A stretch of DNA of 64,000 nt, from positions 1-64,000 of the forward strand of contig JAKOTS010000057.1 in the NCBI GenBank assembly GCA_029777095.1, read 5' to 3'. This document shows positions 7,266 through 16,437 of the stretch, piece after piece (positions within the stretch are counted from its first letter, which is position 1; the number at the start of each line of letters is the position of its first letter). The position numbers and the translations under genes are program-made. The notes beneath the pieces are model-generated. The model saw only the letters and a list, made by a program, of their open reading frames with translations. It searched no databases and was not told where the DNA came from. Source of the DNA: Actinomycetes bacterium (GTDB taxonomy: Bacteria > Actinomycetota > Actinomycetes > Actinomycetales > Microbacteriaceae).

Positions 7266-9085
7266 GTATCGACACTAGCGAGCGAACCTGGCCCATTACG
7301 CCGATGTGCACCGCGGCCCAGATTGCCGCCAAGCGCGTCGGCGGCGCGCACCAGCGCGAGGTGCGAAAAGGCCTGTGGCGTGTTGCCCGCGTGGCGGCGC
7401 ATCGTCACGTCGTACTCCTCCGAGAGCAGGCCCAGGTCGTTCGCGATTCCGCACAGTCTGTCCATGAGCGCCGTCGCTTCGCCGAGCCGGCCCGTCGCCG
7501 CGTACTGCTCCACGAGCCAAAATGAGCACGCGAGAAATGGATGCTCCGACCCCGCCACCCCGTCGCCCAAGGTGTCGGTGCGATAGCGGTGCACCAGGCC
7601 GTCGCGCATGAGCTGGGACTCGATCACGGCGACCGTGCGGAGCATGCGGGGATCATCGGGGGCGCAGAACCCCACGAGGGGCAACAGGAGCAAAGAGGCA
7701 TCCACCTCATTCGAGCCGTAGGACTGCACGAACGAGGCCCCGTCATCGCCGAGGCCGTGCGTTTCGACCTCTTCGCGGATCCGATCGCGCAGGGCTTCCC
7801 ACCGCTCGGCGGGCCCGTCGAGGCCGTGCTCGCGCACTGCGCGCACGCCGCGGTCGAGCGCCGCCCACACCATCACGCGCGAGTGCGTGAACATGCGGGG
7901 CTCTCCGCGCATCTCCCAGATACCGTGGTCGGGCTTGTCGATCTGCGCCTCGACAAAATCGAGGAGCGCGCGCTGGAGGGGCCAGGAGAAGTCGGTTTCT
8001 TCGAGGCCGGCCAGCCGCGCCGCCTCGAGCGCGACCATCACCTCACCGACGACGTCGGCCTGAAACTGCTCGACGGCCCCGTTGCCGATTCGTACCGGCG
8101 CCGCGCCGTCGTAGCCCGGGAGGTTTGGTAGCTCGCGTTCGGGCAGGTCGCGCTCGCCGGCGATCCCGTACATGATCTGCACGTCGGCCGCGTCGCCCGC
8201 AATCGCGCGAAGCAACCACCCGCGCCACTGCTGCACCTCGGCCGCAAACCCGTGCGCGATGAGCGCCTCGATAGTCAACGAGGCGTCGCGCAACCAGACG
8301 TAGCGGTAGTCCCAATTTCGCACCCCGCCGAACTCCTCGGGCAGCGATGTCGTCGGCGCCGCGACGATCCCGCCGGTCTCTTCGTGCGTCAGCGCGCGCA
8401 GCACCAGGAGCGATCGCACCACCTCCGCGTGGCGCGGCCCGTCGTGGTCGATGCCTGCGGCCCAGTTGTGCCACCAGCTGGTGGTGTGTGCCAGTGCCGC
8501 GTCGGCATCGCAGGCGGGCGGCGCGCTGTGATGCGAGGGGAACCAGGTCAGGGTGAGGTCGGTCGTGTGCGCGGGAGTCACAGTGACGGTGCCGCGGTGC
8601 GCAAAACCATCGGCGTGCAGCCGCACGCCGCGGACGACGATTGCGTCGGGGCCCGCGATCGCGACGAGGGCGGGTTCGTCGTCGGTGCCGACCTGGCGCA
8701 TCCACGGCATCGACCTGGCATAGTCGGGGCGCACCCGCAGTTCGACCTCGAACTCAACGTGGCCCTCGACCCCGCGAATGCGGCGCACGATATCGGTGTG
8801 CTCGTCGTGCGGCATGAACTCGATCACCTCGGCCACGCCGGTCGCAGTCGTCCAGCGTGTGTGCAGGACGAAGCAGTCGCCCTCGTACGCGCGCGTGGCG
8901 GTTGCCTCGGGGTCGGTGGGGCGGAGCCGCCATCGGCCGTGGCGTTCATCGCCAAGCAGCGCGCCGAAGAGCGAGGGGGAATCGAAGCGGGGCAGACACA
9001 ACCAGTCGATACTGCCCTCGCGAGAAACGAGTGCCGCGGCGCGGCAGTCACTGAGCACTGCGTAGTCCTCGATGGGAGCTGCCAT
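7262..9085 (-). CDS. Glycoside hydrolase family 15 (glucoamylase/trehalase-like)
   Basis: 607 residues from the ATG at 9085. The ORF-track start at 9364 runs into clpB and its terminator. The N-terminal half is the beta-sandwich domain typical of bacterial GH15 (MAAPIEDYAVLSDCRAAALV, SIDWLCLPRFDSPS). The C-terminal half is the (alpha/alpha)6 barrel with WDYRYVWLRDAS, a probable catalytic acid in GIWEMRG and a probable base in LGLLSEEYD. No signal peptide, so it acts in the cytoplasm on trehalose or short alpha-glucans. Actinobacterial relatives include trehalases, so both activities are possible. Confidence 0.9.
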   Translation of the reverse strand: MAAPIEDYAVLSDCRAAALVSREGSIDWLCLPRFDSPSLFGALLGDERHGRWRLRPTDPEATATRAYEGDCFVLHTRWTTATGVAEVIEFMPHDEHTDIVRRIRGVEGHVEFEVELRVRPDYARSMPWMRQVGTDDEPALVAIAGPDAIVVRGVRLHADGFAHRGTVTVTPAHTTDLTLTWFPSHHSAPPACDADAALAHTTSWWHNWAAGIDHDGPRHAEVVRSLLVLRALTHEETGGIVAAPTTSLPEEFGGVRNWDYRYVWLRDASLTIEALIAHGFAAEVQQWRGWLLRAIAGDAADVQIMYGIAGERDLPERELPNLPGYDGAAPVRIGNGAVEQFQADVVGEVMVALEAARLAGLEETDFSWPLQRALLDFVEAQIDKPDHGIWEMRGEPRMFTHSRVMVWAALDRGVRAVREHGLDGPAERWEALRDRIREEVETHGLGDDGASFVQSYGSNEVDASLLLLPLVGFCAPDDPRMLRTVAVIESQLMRDGLVHRYRTDTLGDGVAGSEHPFLACSFWLVEQYAATGRLGEATALMDRLCGIANDLGLLSEEYDVTMRRHAGNTPQAFSHLALVRAADALGGNLGRGAHRRNGPGSLASVDT

Positions 9086-9122
9086 GCCCTCATCCTGCCA
9101 GCGGTGGCGGCAGCACAGGAAG

Positions 9123-9157
9123 ATGGCCCAGGGAACGCGGCGCGTTCCCTGGGCCAT
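9123..9157 (-). terminator. Terminator between clpB and the GH15 gene
   Basis: A perfect 16-bp stem, ATGGCCCAGGGAACGC / GCGTTCCCTGGGCCAT, with loop GGC, 5 bases after the clpB stop. It separates clpB transcription from the GH15 gene on the same strand. Confidence 0.8.
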
Positions 9158-9162
9158 GACTG

Positions 9163-11331
9163 CTAGTTGCCTTCTCGCCTCGGTGAGTCGCTCACGATTG
9201 AGAGCGACGAACCGTCGGCCGAGACATCCACTCGTACCGTGTCGCCATCGCGCACCCCACCCGAGAGGATCGCCATCGCGAGGCGGTCCTGAATCTCGGA
9301 CTGGATCAGCCGGCGCAACGGGCGCGCCCCGTACATCGGGTCGTAGCCTCGCTCGGCCAGCCAAGCCCGGGCATCGGGCGTGACCGCCAGGGTGAGGCGA
9401 CGTTCGTGCAGCCGCTCCTGGAGCCGATCGACCGAGATCTCGACGATCTGCGCGAGATCGTCTTCGGTGAGCGCCTGGAAGACGACAATATCGTCGAGGC
9501 GGTTCACGAACTCGGGCTTGAACGCCTGCCGCACGAGCGCCTGCACGGCCTCGTTCTTTGTGGCGAGGTCGAGCGTCGGGTCGATGAGAATCTGCGACCC
9601 GAGGTTTGACGTGAGCACGAGAATGACGTTGCGGAAGTCAACCGTGCGGCCTTGGCCGTCGGTCAACCGACCGTCGTCCATCACCTGCAGCAGCACGTCG
9701 AACACCTCGGGGTGCGCCTTCTCAACCTCGTCGAGTAGCACGACGCTGTAGGGGCGCCGGCGCACGGCCTCGGTCAGCTGACCGCCCTGCTCGTAGCCCA
9801 CGTAGCCCGGAGGTGCACCAACCAGTCGCGAGACCGAGTGCTTCTCGCCGTACTCCGACATGTCGATACGCACCATGGCGTGCTCGTCGTCGAAGAGGAA
9901 CTGCGCGAGCGCCTTGGCGAGCTCGGTCTTGCCGACACCGGTCGGGCCGAGAAAAAGGAACGAACCGGTGGGGCGACCGGGGTCGCTGATGCCGGCACGC
10001 GAGCGGCGAACCGCATCCGAGACGGCCTTGACCGGCGCCTTCTGCCCGATGATCCGCTTGCCGAGCTCCTGCTCAAGGTGCAGCAGCTTCTCGGTTTCGC
10101 CCTGGAGGAGACGCCCGACGGGGATTCCCGTCCACGCCGCGATCACGCCCGCGATGTCTTCCTCGGTGACCTGGTCGTTGACCATGCGGCCCTCGGCGGG
10201 GGTCTCTTCGGCACGTTCGGCGTCGAGAAGGTCGCGCTCAAGCTGTGGAATCTCGCCGTACAGCAGGCGCGACGCCTGCTCCAGCTTGCCCTCACGCTGG
10301 GCGCGTTCGGCAGCGCTACGGGCCGCGTCGAGGCGAGTCTTGAGCTCGCCCACGCGGTTCAGCGATGCGCGTTCTGCCTCCCACCGGGCCTGCAGTTCGG
10401 CAAGGCGCGCCTTGCGCTCGGCGAGGTCTTCGCGAAGCTTCGCGAGGCGCTCCTTCGAGGCGTCGTCTTTCTCCTTCTTCAGCGCGAGCTCTTCGAGCTT
10501 GAGGCGGTCGACCCCGCGGCGCAGCTCGTCGATCGCGACGGGCGCCGAGTCGATCTCCATGCGCAGGCGCGACGCGGCTTCGTCGATGAGGTCGATCGCC
10601 TTGTCGGGCAGCTGACGGCTCGGAATGTAGCGGTTGCTCAGGCTCGCGGCCGCGACCAGCGCCGAATCGGCGATGGCGACCTTGTGGTGCGCCTCGTAGC
10701 GCTCCTTCAGCCCGCGAAGGATCGCGATCGTGTCTTCGACCGAGGGCTCGCCAACATAGACCTGCTGGAATCGACGCTCGAGCGCGGCATCCTTCTCAAT
10801 AAATTCGCGGTACTCGTTGAGCGTTGTTGCGCCGATGAGGTGCAGTTCGCCGCGTGCGAGCATCGGCTTGAGCATGTTGGATGCCGCAACCGACCCTTCG
10901 CCGCCGCCCGCGCCCATCAGCACGTGCAGTTCGTCGATGAAGGTGATCACGCGGCCTTCAGACTCGGTGATTTCTTTGAGCACGCTCTTGAGGCGCTCTT
11001 CAAACTGCCCGCGATACATCGCGCCGGCAACGAGTGCCGAGATGTCGAGGCTGATCAGGTCTTTGCCCTTGAGGCTTTCGGCCACGTCGCCAGCGACAAT
11101 GCGCTGCGCGAGGCCCTCGGCGACAGCGGTCTTGCCAACGCCGGGCTCGCCAATGAGGACGGGGTTGTTCTTCGTGCGACGGGTGAGCACCTGGCTGACG
11201 CGACGAATCTCGCTGTCGCGCCCGATCACCGGGTCGAGTTTGCCCTGTCGTGCCAGTTCGGTGAGGTTGATACCAAACTGTTCGAGGGCGCTCTTCTGCT
11301 CCTCCTGTCCGGGGTTCTGCGTAGCGTTCAT
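9163..11331 (-). CDS. clpB: ClpB-type AAA+ disaggregase lacking the N-terminal domain
   Basis: 722 residues from the ATG at 11331, which has AGGAG 5 bases upstream; the ORF-track start at 11454 lies in the promoter. AAA-1 has GEPGVGKT and a Walker B ending in [12 protein letters not shown], a long coiled M-domain (about residues 280-400) follows, and AAA-2 has [15 protein letters not shown]. Normal ClpB is about 860 residues; the missing part is the about 140-residue Clp_N substrate domain, since the protein begins directly at [17 protein letters not shown]. It works with DnaK to rescue aggregates. A HAIR box upstream predicts HspR control, shared with dnaK. Confidence 0.93.
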   Translation of the reverse strand: MNATQNPGQEEQKSALEQFGINLTELARQGKLDPVIGRDSEIRRVSQVLTRRTKNNPVLIGEPGVGKTAVAEGLAQRIVAGDVAESLKGKDLISLDISALVAGAMYRGQFEERLKSVLKEITESEGRVITFIDELHVLMGAGGGEGSVAASNMLKPMLARGELHLIGATTLNEYREFIEKDAALERRFQQVYVGEPSVEDTIAILRGLKERYEAHHKVAIADSALVAAASLSNRYIPSRQLPDKAIDLIDEAASRLRMEIDSAPVAIDELRRGVDRLKLEELALKKEKDDASKERLAKLREDLAERKARLAELQARWEAERASLNRVGELKTRLDAARSAAERAQREGKLEQASRLLYGEIPQLERDLLDAERAEETPAEGRMVNDQVTEEDIAGVIAAWTGIPVGRLLQGETEKLLHLEQELGKRIIGQKAPVKAVSDAVRRSRAGISDPGRPTGSFLFLGPTGVGKTELAKALAQFLFDDEHAMVRIDMSEYGEKHSVSRLVGAPPGYVGYEQGGQLTEAVRRRPYSVVLLDEVEKAHPEVFDVLLQVMDDGRLTDGQGRTVDFRNVILVLTSNLGSQILIDPTLDLATKNEAVQALVRQAFKPEFVNRLDDIVVFQALTEDDLAQIVEISVDRLQERLHERRLTLAVTPDARAWLAERGYDPMYGARPLRRLIQSEIQDRLAMAILSGGVRDGDTVRVDVSADGSSLSIVSDSPRREGN

Positions 11332-11362
11332 GTTTCTCCTGAAATTCGAGTGCGACTTCAAA

Positions 11363-11383
11363 GTTGAGTCGCTATGGCTCAAG
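11363..11383. promoter_or_regulatory. HAIR operator (HspR-binding) upstream of clpB
   Basis: GTTGAGT-N7-GCTCAAG on the plus strand, matching the HspR inverted repeat CTTGAGT-N7-ACTCAAG with correct spacing. It is located 32 bases before the clpB ATG. hspR itself is at 33.5 kb in this window. Confidence 0.85.
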
Positions 11384-11461
11384 TTTACCAGAGGCGGATG
11401 CCGGCGGCAAGGGTTTTGCGCGATGCCGGCGCATTCCTGCGCGCTGCCCACCAACGCAAAA

Positions 11462-11489
11462 GCGGGGCGTGCCCAAAGGCACGCCCCGC
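11462..11489 (-). terminator. Terminator of the tct operon
   Basis: Perfect 12-bp stem GCGGGGCGTGCC / GGCACGCCCCGC with loop CAAA. It is preceded (on the minus strand) by a second 9-bp GC-rich stem at 11494-11519. It lies between the DapA-like stop and the clpB promoter. Confidence 0.75.
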
Positions 11490-11534
11490 GAAGCGCCGGC
11501 CCGCATCGCGGGGCCGGCGTGGTACGTCGTGTGG

Positions 11535-12404
11535 CTAGCGGTACGCCGCCAGCACGCGGTCGATCTCGGCGAGGGCCGCATCATCGGGCTCTGCGAGCGC
11601 CATGCGGCAGACGCCGTCGGCAACGCCCATCGCGCGGTACGCAGCCTTCATGCGCGGCATGTCGCCACCAATCACCGAAACGATGTCGTCGACGTCGGCC
11701 TGCGCACGCGCGAGCAGCTCGGCGTCACCGCTGTCGGCGGCGGCGGCCAGCGCCCGGAACGGCTTCGGCAGCACCGAAGAGACGCCTGAGACGACACCCT
11801 GCGCACCGGCGGAACCGGCCTCGACGAGCTCGCGATCGGCGCCCGTGTAGAGCACGAACTCGGCGGGCACGACGGCGCGGTACGCGCGGATGTCGTCGAG
11901 GCTCAGCTCGCTCATCTTTGCGCCGACAACGTTGGGCAGCTTCGCGAGCCGTGCAAGCAGCTCGGGGCTCACGGTGTTGCCCGAGAGCTTCGGGTAGATG
12001 TAGATGAACATCGCGCCGTCGCCGACGGCCTCAGACACGGCGGCGAAGTAGTCGTAGAGCGAATCCTGCGTCGAGGAGAGGTAGTACGGCGTGAGCACTG
12101 CAAACTCGCGGGCACCGAGCTCGCGAGCGATCTGCACGCGGCGAACCGCTTCGTAGGCACTGGGGCGACCCACGTGCACGATCACGCGCATGCTCTCGCT
12201 GAGCTCTTCAAGCGCGACGCCGACGATCTGCGTGAACTCGTCTTCGGCGATGGCCGGGAACTCACCCGTGGTGCCGAGCACGAACGCGCCCTCGTTGCCC
12301 GACTGAGCGACGTAGCGGAAGATCGAGCGGCTCCCCTCGAGGTCGAGGCTGCCGTCCGTGTGGAAGCTCGTGGGGATGGCGGTCACGATATCGCGGCGGG
12401 TCAC
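11535..12404 (-). CDS. DapA/N-acetylneuraminate lyase family enzyme
   Basis: 289 residues, a class I aldolase-type TIM barrel. Visible family motifs are [10 protein letters not shown] near residue 45, the catalytic Tyr region YIYPKLSGN and the Schiff-base Lys in VVGAKMSE near residue 160. The GTG start at 12404 overlaps the stop of tctA; the long ORF of the track upstream is a shadow. Being in a TctCBA operon under a GntR regulator, it probably breaks down or dehydrates the imported carboxylic acid rather than making lysine. Exact reaction unknown. Confidence 0.88.
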   Translation of the reverse strand: MTRRDIVTAIPTSFHTDGSLDLEGSRSIFRYVAQSGNEGAFVLGTTGEFPAIAEDEFTQIVGVALEELSESMRVIVHVGRPSAYEAVRRVQIARELGAREFAVLTPYYLSSTQDSLYDYFAAVSEAVGDGAMFIYIYPKLSGNTVSPELLARLAKLPNVVGAKMSELSLDDIRAYRAVVPAEFVLYTGADRELVEAGSAGAQGVVSGVSSVLPKPFRALAAAADSGDAELLARAQADVDDIVSVIGGDMPRMKAAYRAMGVADGVCRMALAEPDDAALAEIDRVLAAYR

Positions 12405-14074
12405 TTGTCGTTCTCCTTGGTGTCGGTTGCTGCGGCGGCAGGCTGTGCGGCATCGCTCGCGGCGTTGATGGTGTTCGGGTCGACGGGCAGAACGCCCGTC
12501 ATGGGGTCTGGGAGCGCGTCGATGGCTCCGTGCTTGGCTTCGATATCGGCGACCAGGTCGTCGGCGAGGATCGAATCGGCAAGCGAGGCGCGCTTGCCGC
12601 GCGGCTTGCGAGCGTTGCGGATGGCGGGCATCAGGATCGAGAGCACCGCGAGCACGAGCAGCACGATCGTGATCGGGCTGATGACCTCGAAGAACGGGCG
12701 CGTGGGGAGAATCGCCAGCGTGCGCGAGAGGTTCTCTTCGGCGAGCGGGCCGAGCAGCAGACCCAGCACGATTGGGCCGGCCGGCACCGACATGCGCTTG
12801 AGCAGCACCCCGATGACGCCGAAGACGAGCATCGTCACGACGGTCGAGAGGCTGTTTGACGTCGCGAAGGTGCCGATGATGCAGAAGATCAGGATGCCGG
12901 GCCACAAGAAGCTCTGCGGCACATCGAGCAGCTTCACCATGCCGCGCATGCGCACGAGGCTCAGGCCGAGTGACAGCAGCGTGGCGACGAGCATGATCGC
13001 GACGATCGAGACGACCAGGTCGGGGCGATTTGCGAACAGCGTGGGCCCGGGGGTGATGCCCCAGATCATCATCGAACCGATCATGACGGCCATGACTGAG
13101 TCGCCCGGAATACCGAGCGCCATCGTGGTCGTCAATGAGCCGCCGAGCGTCGCGCTCGATGCGGTGTCGGCCGCGGTGACGCCCTCGAGCGAGCCCTTGC
13201 CGAACAGGTCGGGTCGCTTCGACGCCTTGCGGGCCCGCTCCCAGCCGATGAGGCCGGCAATGTCGCCGCCGGCGGCGGGCACGAGGCCCACGCCGAGGCC
13301 GACGCCACCGCCCACGAAGAGCGCGGTGCGCGACTGCTTGAACTCGCCCTTGGTGGGCCACCAGCGGCCGAGGCTCGAGATCGGGCGCACCTTCGAACTG
13401 CTGTGCGTGAGCATCTGATCGAAGAGCTCGGCGATGCCGAACAGCCCAATGATCACGGCAATAAAGTTGACGCCTTCAACCAGCTCCAACACGCCAAATG
13501 TGAAGCGGTGGTCGGCAGTCGCGGCATAGGTGCCGACCGTGCCGAGCATGAGGCCGAACAGACCGGCGAGGATGCCCTTGAGCATCGACTTCGACGAGAT
13601 GCCGATCATGATCGAGATTCCGAACACGACGAGCGCGAACAGCTCGGGCGAGCGGAAGTAGTCGCGCGCAAACGTCGCCACCGGAACGGCGGCAACGGAG
13701 AAGAGCACGAGTGAGGCGAGGATGCCGATTGCCGTGACGATCGCGGACATGGTCAACGCGAGGCCGGCACGGCCCTGTTTCGCCATCGGATACCCATCAA
13801 GGGTGGTCGCGATTGAGGCGGGCGTGCCCGGCGTGTTGATCAGGATCGAGGGCACCCGGTCACCGAAGTTTGCTGCGACGTAGATGGTCAGCAGCACCGC
13901 GAGCCCCTGGACGGGCTCGAGCGTCATGGTGAAACCGGCGGCCAGCGCAACGGCCATGGTCGCGGTGATCCCCGGGAATGCGCCTACGAGAAAGCCGAGG
14001 AGCAGACCGACGATGAGGTAGAGGATGATCGAGACGTCCATGAGGGCGCCGATCCCATCGAAAAAGGCGTTCAC
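12401..14074 (-). CDS. tctA: Tripartite tricarboxylate transporter, large membrane subunit TctA
   Basis: A 557-residue TctA-family permease with about 10-12 helices. The family signatures are GAFPGITATMAVALAAGFT near the N-terminus and GVGLGVGLVPAAGGDIAGLIGWERARKASKRP in the middle, and GVTAADTASSATLGGSL follows. It starts with GTG overlapping the tctB stop (GTGA). The C-terminal about 55 residues are hydrophilic and variable. It forms the proton- or sodium-driven channel of the TctCBA importer. Confidence 0.94.
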   Translation of the reverse strand: MNAFFDGIGALMDVSIILYLIVGLLLGFLVGAFPGITATMAVALAAGFTMTLEPVQGLAVLLTIYVAANFGDRVPSILINTPGTPASIATTLDGYPMAKQGRAGLALTMSAIVTAIGILASLVLFSVAAVPVATFARDYFRSPELFALVVFGISIMIGISSKSMLKGILAGLFGLMLGTVGTYAATADHRFTFGVLELVEGVNFIAVIIGLFGIAELFDQMLTHSSSKVRPISSLGRWWPTKGEFKQSRTALFVGGGVGLGVGLVPAAGGDIAGLIGWERARKASKRPDLFGKGSLEGVTAADTASSATLGGSLTTTMALGIPGDSVMAVMIGSMMIWGITPGPTLFANRPDLVVSIVAIMLVATLLSLGLSLVRMRGMVKLLDVPQSFLWPGILIFCIIGTFATSNSLSTVVTMLVFGVIGVLLKRMSVPAGPIVLGLLLGPLAEENLSRTLAILPTRPFFEVISPITIVLLVLAVLSILMPAIRNARKPRGKRASLADSILADDLVADIEAKHGAIDALPDPMTGVLPVDPNTINAASDAAQPAAAATDTKENDK

Positions 14075-14601
14075 AGGGGGATCCTCAAAAGCATGCCAAA
14101 CAGGACGTAGATGAGTGCGGTGAGGGCGACCGGATACACGACCAGCCCAACCCAGCGGCGCTGTCCGTATACGAACATCAGCGCGAACAGATAGAGCGCG
14201 GTGGCAACGGGGAAGAGCTCAACCCGGTAACCGAAGAGCACCGCGGAGGATGCGCTCCACACCGCGACAAACGCGACGGTCAGCACGCCGGTGATGAGCA
14301 CGCGGACCACGCCACCCGGCTGAATGCGATCGATGTCTTCGCGGGTGGGTGCCGGGCGCGCGATCGCGACGACCAGCAGCAGCACCGCAATGGCGACGGC
14401 AGTGGTGCCGAGCACGAGCGGCCAGAACCGCGCGTCGATTTGGCCGGGAGGGGCCTCCCGGCGCAGGACGATCTGCGTGCTGAGGTACAGGTAGCCGGCG
14501 CTGAAGAGGAGCGCGACGACGGCAAGGGTGATTTCGAGTGGGCGCGACGCCGCGGCGCTGCCCCCCGTGTCGTGCTCTGGTGCGATGTCGGTGGTCGACA
14601 T
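14071..14601 (-). CDS. tctB: Tripartite tricarboxylate transporter, small membrane subunit TctB
   Basis: 176 residues with four helices and the weakly conserved TctB pattern (LEITLAVVALLFSAGYLYLS, then RFWPLVLGTTAVAIAVLL). The ATG at 14601 is preferred over the ORF-track start at 14655, which lies in the gap next to the tctC stop. It is located between tctC and tctA in the operon and overlaps the tctA start by 4 bases. Confidence 0.88.
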   Translation of the reverse strand: MSTTDIAPEHDTGGSAAASRPLEITLAVVALLFSAGYLYLSTQIVLRREAPPGQIDARFWPLVLGTTAVAIAVLLLVVAIARPAPTREDIDRIQPGGVVRVLITGVLTVAFVAVWSASSAVLFGYRVELFPVATALYLFALMFVYGQRRWVGLVVYPVALTALIYVLFGMLLRIPL

Positions 14602-14662
14602 GATGATTGCTGCTCCGGTTTGTGGGGTGGGGCACTCGCGCGCCCCACCCCACAAGATCCGA

Positions 14663-15634
14663 TTAGCCCAGCAGTTCCTTGAACAGGCCGAACTGCTCGT
14701 TCACGAACGTGGTGAACTCAGCCGAGTCGCGGTAGACGACGAGGTTGCCCGCGCCCTCCTGGAACTCGCGGTACGAGTCGCTGTCGACGGCCTTCTTGAT
14801 GGCAGCTTCGAGCGTTGCCTTCACATCGGCGGGGAGACCGGCGGGTGCGTAGATGCCACCCCAGCCACCGAAGATGACCTCGCTGCCGATTGCCTCAGAC
14901 GAGGTCGGGACGTCAGCGACGCCCGGGTGACGCACGTCGTTGAGCACGGCGAGGATGCGAACAGCGTCACCCTGGCCGAGTGCTTCGCCGAGGCCCGAAA
15001 CTGCTGCGTCGGTCTCGCCCGATGCCGCCGCGGCAACGGCGGTTGCGCCGCCGTCGTAGGGAACGGGGGTGAAGGTCGCGTCGGTCTCTGCGCCGAGGCC
15101 GAGGGCCGCAGCTTCCCAGATCGAGCCAGCGCCCGAGTTCGCGACGGTGACCGCGCCGGAGCGGGCCTTGGTCACGAGCTCTTCGAGCGTGGTGATGTCG
15201 CTCTTCGCGCTGACCGTGACAACGCCCGGGGCCAGCATGATCTGGCCGAGCATGTCGTAGTTCTTGGGCAGGACGTCTGCGCCCTGCGTGGTGTTGAGCA
15301 TGGCGATCTCGACGGGGCCGAAACCGATCACATAGCCGTCGGCGGGCTGCGCTGCGACGTACTCCATCGCGAGCGCGCCGGCTGCACCGGGCATGTTCTC
15401 GGCGATCACGCTGACACCGAGGATGCCCTCGAGCTCAGCCGCAAGCGCGCGCGATGAGAGGTCGGATCCTCCACCCGGGTTCGCCTGGATGATGAGACGG
15501 ATGTCCTTCTGGGGGAAAGCTGATTCGGCGGCGTCTCCACCCTCTTCTACCTTGCTGCAGGCAGAGAGGACGAGGGCCGCGGCCGCGACAGCCGCAACGG
15601 CGGCGGCGGCACGGAAGATGCGCTTACGGGGCAT
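14663..15634 (-). CDS. tctC: Tripartite tricarboxylate transporter substrate-binding lipoprotein TctC
   Basis: 323 residues with a lipoprotein signal (LSAC, Cys 26), so anchored outside the membrane. The mature part is a Bug-type binding protein: DIRLIIQANPGGGSDLSSRALAAELEG near the N-terminus and FGGWGGIYAPAGLP near the C-terminus. Two tandem ATG codons are possible (15637, 15634); GGAG is better spaced for the second. It is first in the tctCBA-dapA-like operon, with a GntR operator upstream. The ligand is a carboxylate of unknown identity. Confidence 0.93.
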   Translation of the reverse strand: MPRKRIFRAAAAVAAVAAAALVLSACSKVEEGGDAAESAFPQKDIRLIIQANPGGGSDLSSRALAAELEGILGVSVIAENMPGAAGALAMEYVAAQPADGYVIGFGPVEIAMLNTTQGADVLPKNYDMLGQIMLAPGVVTVSAKSDITTLEELVTKARSGAVTVANSGAGSIWEAAALGLGAETDATFTPVPYDGGATAVAAAASGETDAAVSGLGEALGQGDAVRILAVLNDVRHPGVADVPTSSEAIGSEVIFGGWGGIYAPAGLPADVKATLEAAIKKAVDSDSYREFQEGAGNLVVYRDSAEFTTFVNEQFGLFKELLG

Positions 15635-15687
15635 CATCGCTCCTTTGGTGCGTGGCCGACGGAGTTGTCGGCCCGGTAACGCTAGCA

Positions 15688-15706
15688 CTGTTGACTGTTA
15701 ACAATT
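15688..15706. promoter_or_regulatory. GntR operator upstream of tctC
   Basis: CTGTTGACTGTTAACAATT. Its reverse complement AATTGTTAACAGTCAACAG matches the box before the gntR gene at 16408 in 17 of 19 positions. The core TGTYRAC-A-GTYRACA is a near-palindrome. Confidence 0.78.
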
Positions 15707-15724
15707 AAGAAAGATGCGCGTCTG

Positions 15725-16393
15725 TTATCTCGTGGGGCGAGCGGCTAGCTCGAGCGAGAGCCGGGTGCGGGCACCGTCAAGATGCTCGCCGAGCACTCTG
15801 CGCGCCGCAGCGACATCGCCCGAACGCATCACCGCGTAGAGACGGTCGTGATCGGCCGCCGAGTCCTGCAGATCTTCGTCGTGGTTGATCGTCACTTCGA
15901 GCAGCGCCGCGAATGTCGGCAGGTATTGCTGCCACGCAGCCTCGAGCCGCGGGTGGTCGGCAAGTGCGTAGATCTCGGAATGAAAGTCGAGGTCGGCAAC
16001 CGCAAAAGCGTTGTGTTCACCGAGGTCTGCCGCCGCCAGCATGCGGCTCACGGCGTCTCGTGAGGGCCGCCAGCGCGCATCGTCGACAACGCGCATCGCG
16101 CGTTCGGTGGCGAGATGTTCGAGCGCCCCGCGAAGGCTATAGAGCTGGTCAACGTCGTCGTCGCTCAGCCCAACGATGTAGATGCCGCGCGGCTTGTGCA
16201 CCTCGATGAGCTTCTCAAAGCTCAGCTGCATGATCGCGTCGCGCACCGGCCCGCGACTGACCGCAAACTCTTCGGCGAGCGCCTCTTCGGTGAGGCGCGA
16301 ACCGGGGACCAGCTCGCCCCGCACGATGCGCTGACGCAGCACATCGGCTACCTGGGCTCCCAGTGAAGCGCTCCGTTGCACAACTTTTCCCAC
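15725..16393 (-). CDS. GntR-family regulator, FCD (FadR) subfamily
   Basis: 222 residues: an N-terminal GntR winged helix (RIVRGELVPGSRLTEEALAEEFAVSRGPVRDAI) and a C-terminal FCD ligand domain with metal-type ligands in DLDFHSEI, ADHDRL and GEHLDGA. The start is GTG at 16393 with AGGAG upstream. The same 19-bp box lies before this gene and before tctC, so it very likely controls the transporter operon and itself, with the transported acid or a product as effector. Confidence 0.92.
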   Translation of the reverse strand: MGKVVQRSASLGAQVADVLRQRIVRGELVPGSRLTEEALAEEFAVSRGPVRDAIMQLSFEKLIEVHKPRGIYIVGLSDDDVDQLYSLRGALEHLATERAMRVVDDARWRPSRDAVSRMLAAADLGEHNAFAVADLDFHSEIYALADHPRLEAAWQQYLPTFAALLEVTINHDEDLQDSAADHDRLYAVMRSGDVAAARRVLGEHLDGARTRLSLELAARPTR

Positions 16394-16407
16394 GACGTTC
16401 TCCTGCC

Positions 16408-16426
16408 AATTGTTGACAGTCGACAG
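16408..16426. promoter_or_regulatory. GntR operator upstream of its own gene
   Basis: AATTGTTGACAGTCGACAG, 15 bases before the gntR start, in the opposite orientation to its copy at 15688. It fits autoregulation. Confidence 0.75.
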
Positions 16427-16437
16427 ACTACGGTGTG

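Noticed and set aside
9838-11367. 509-residue plus-strand ORF opposite clpB
   Set aside because: Shadow of clpB; no family motifs, and clpB is unmistakable.
11535-13361. 608-residue minus-strand ORF starting inside tctA
   Set aside because: Only the last 289 codons are the DapA-like protein; the upstream part is tctA in another frame.
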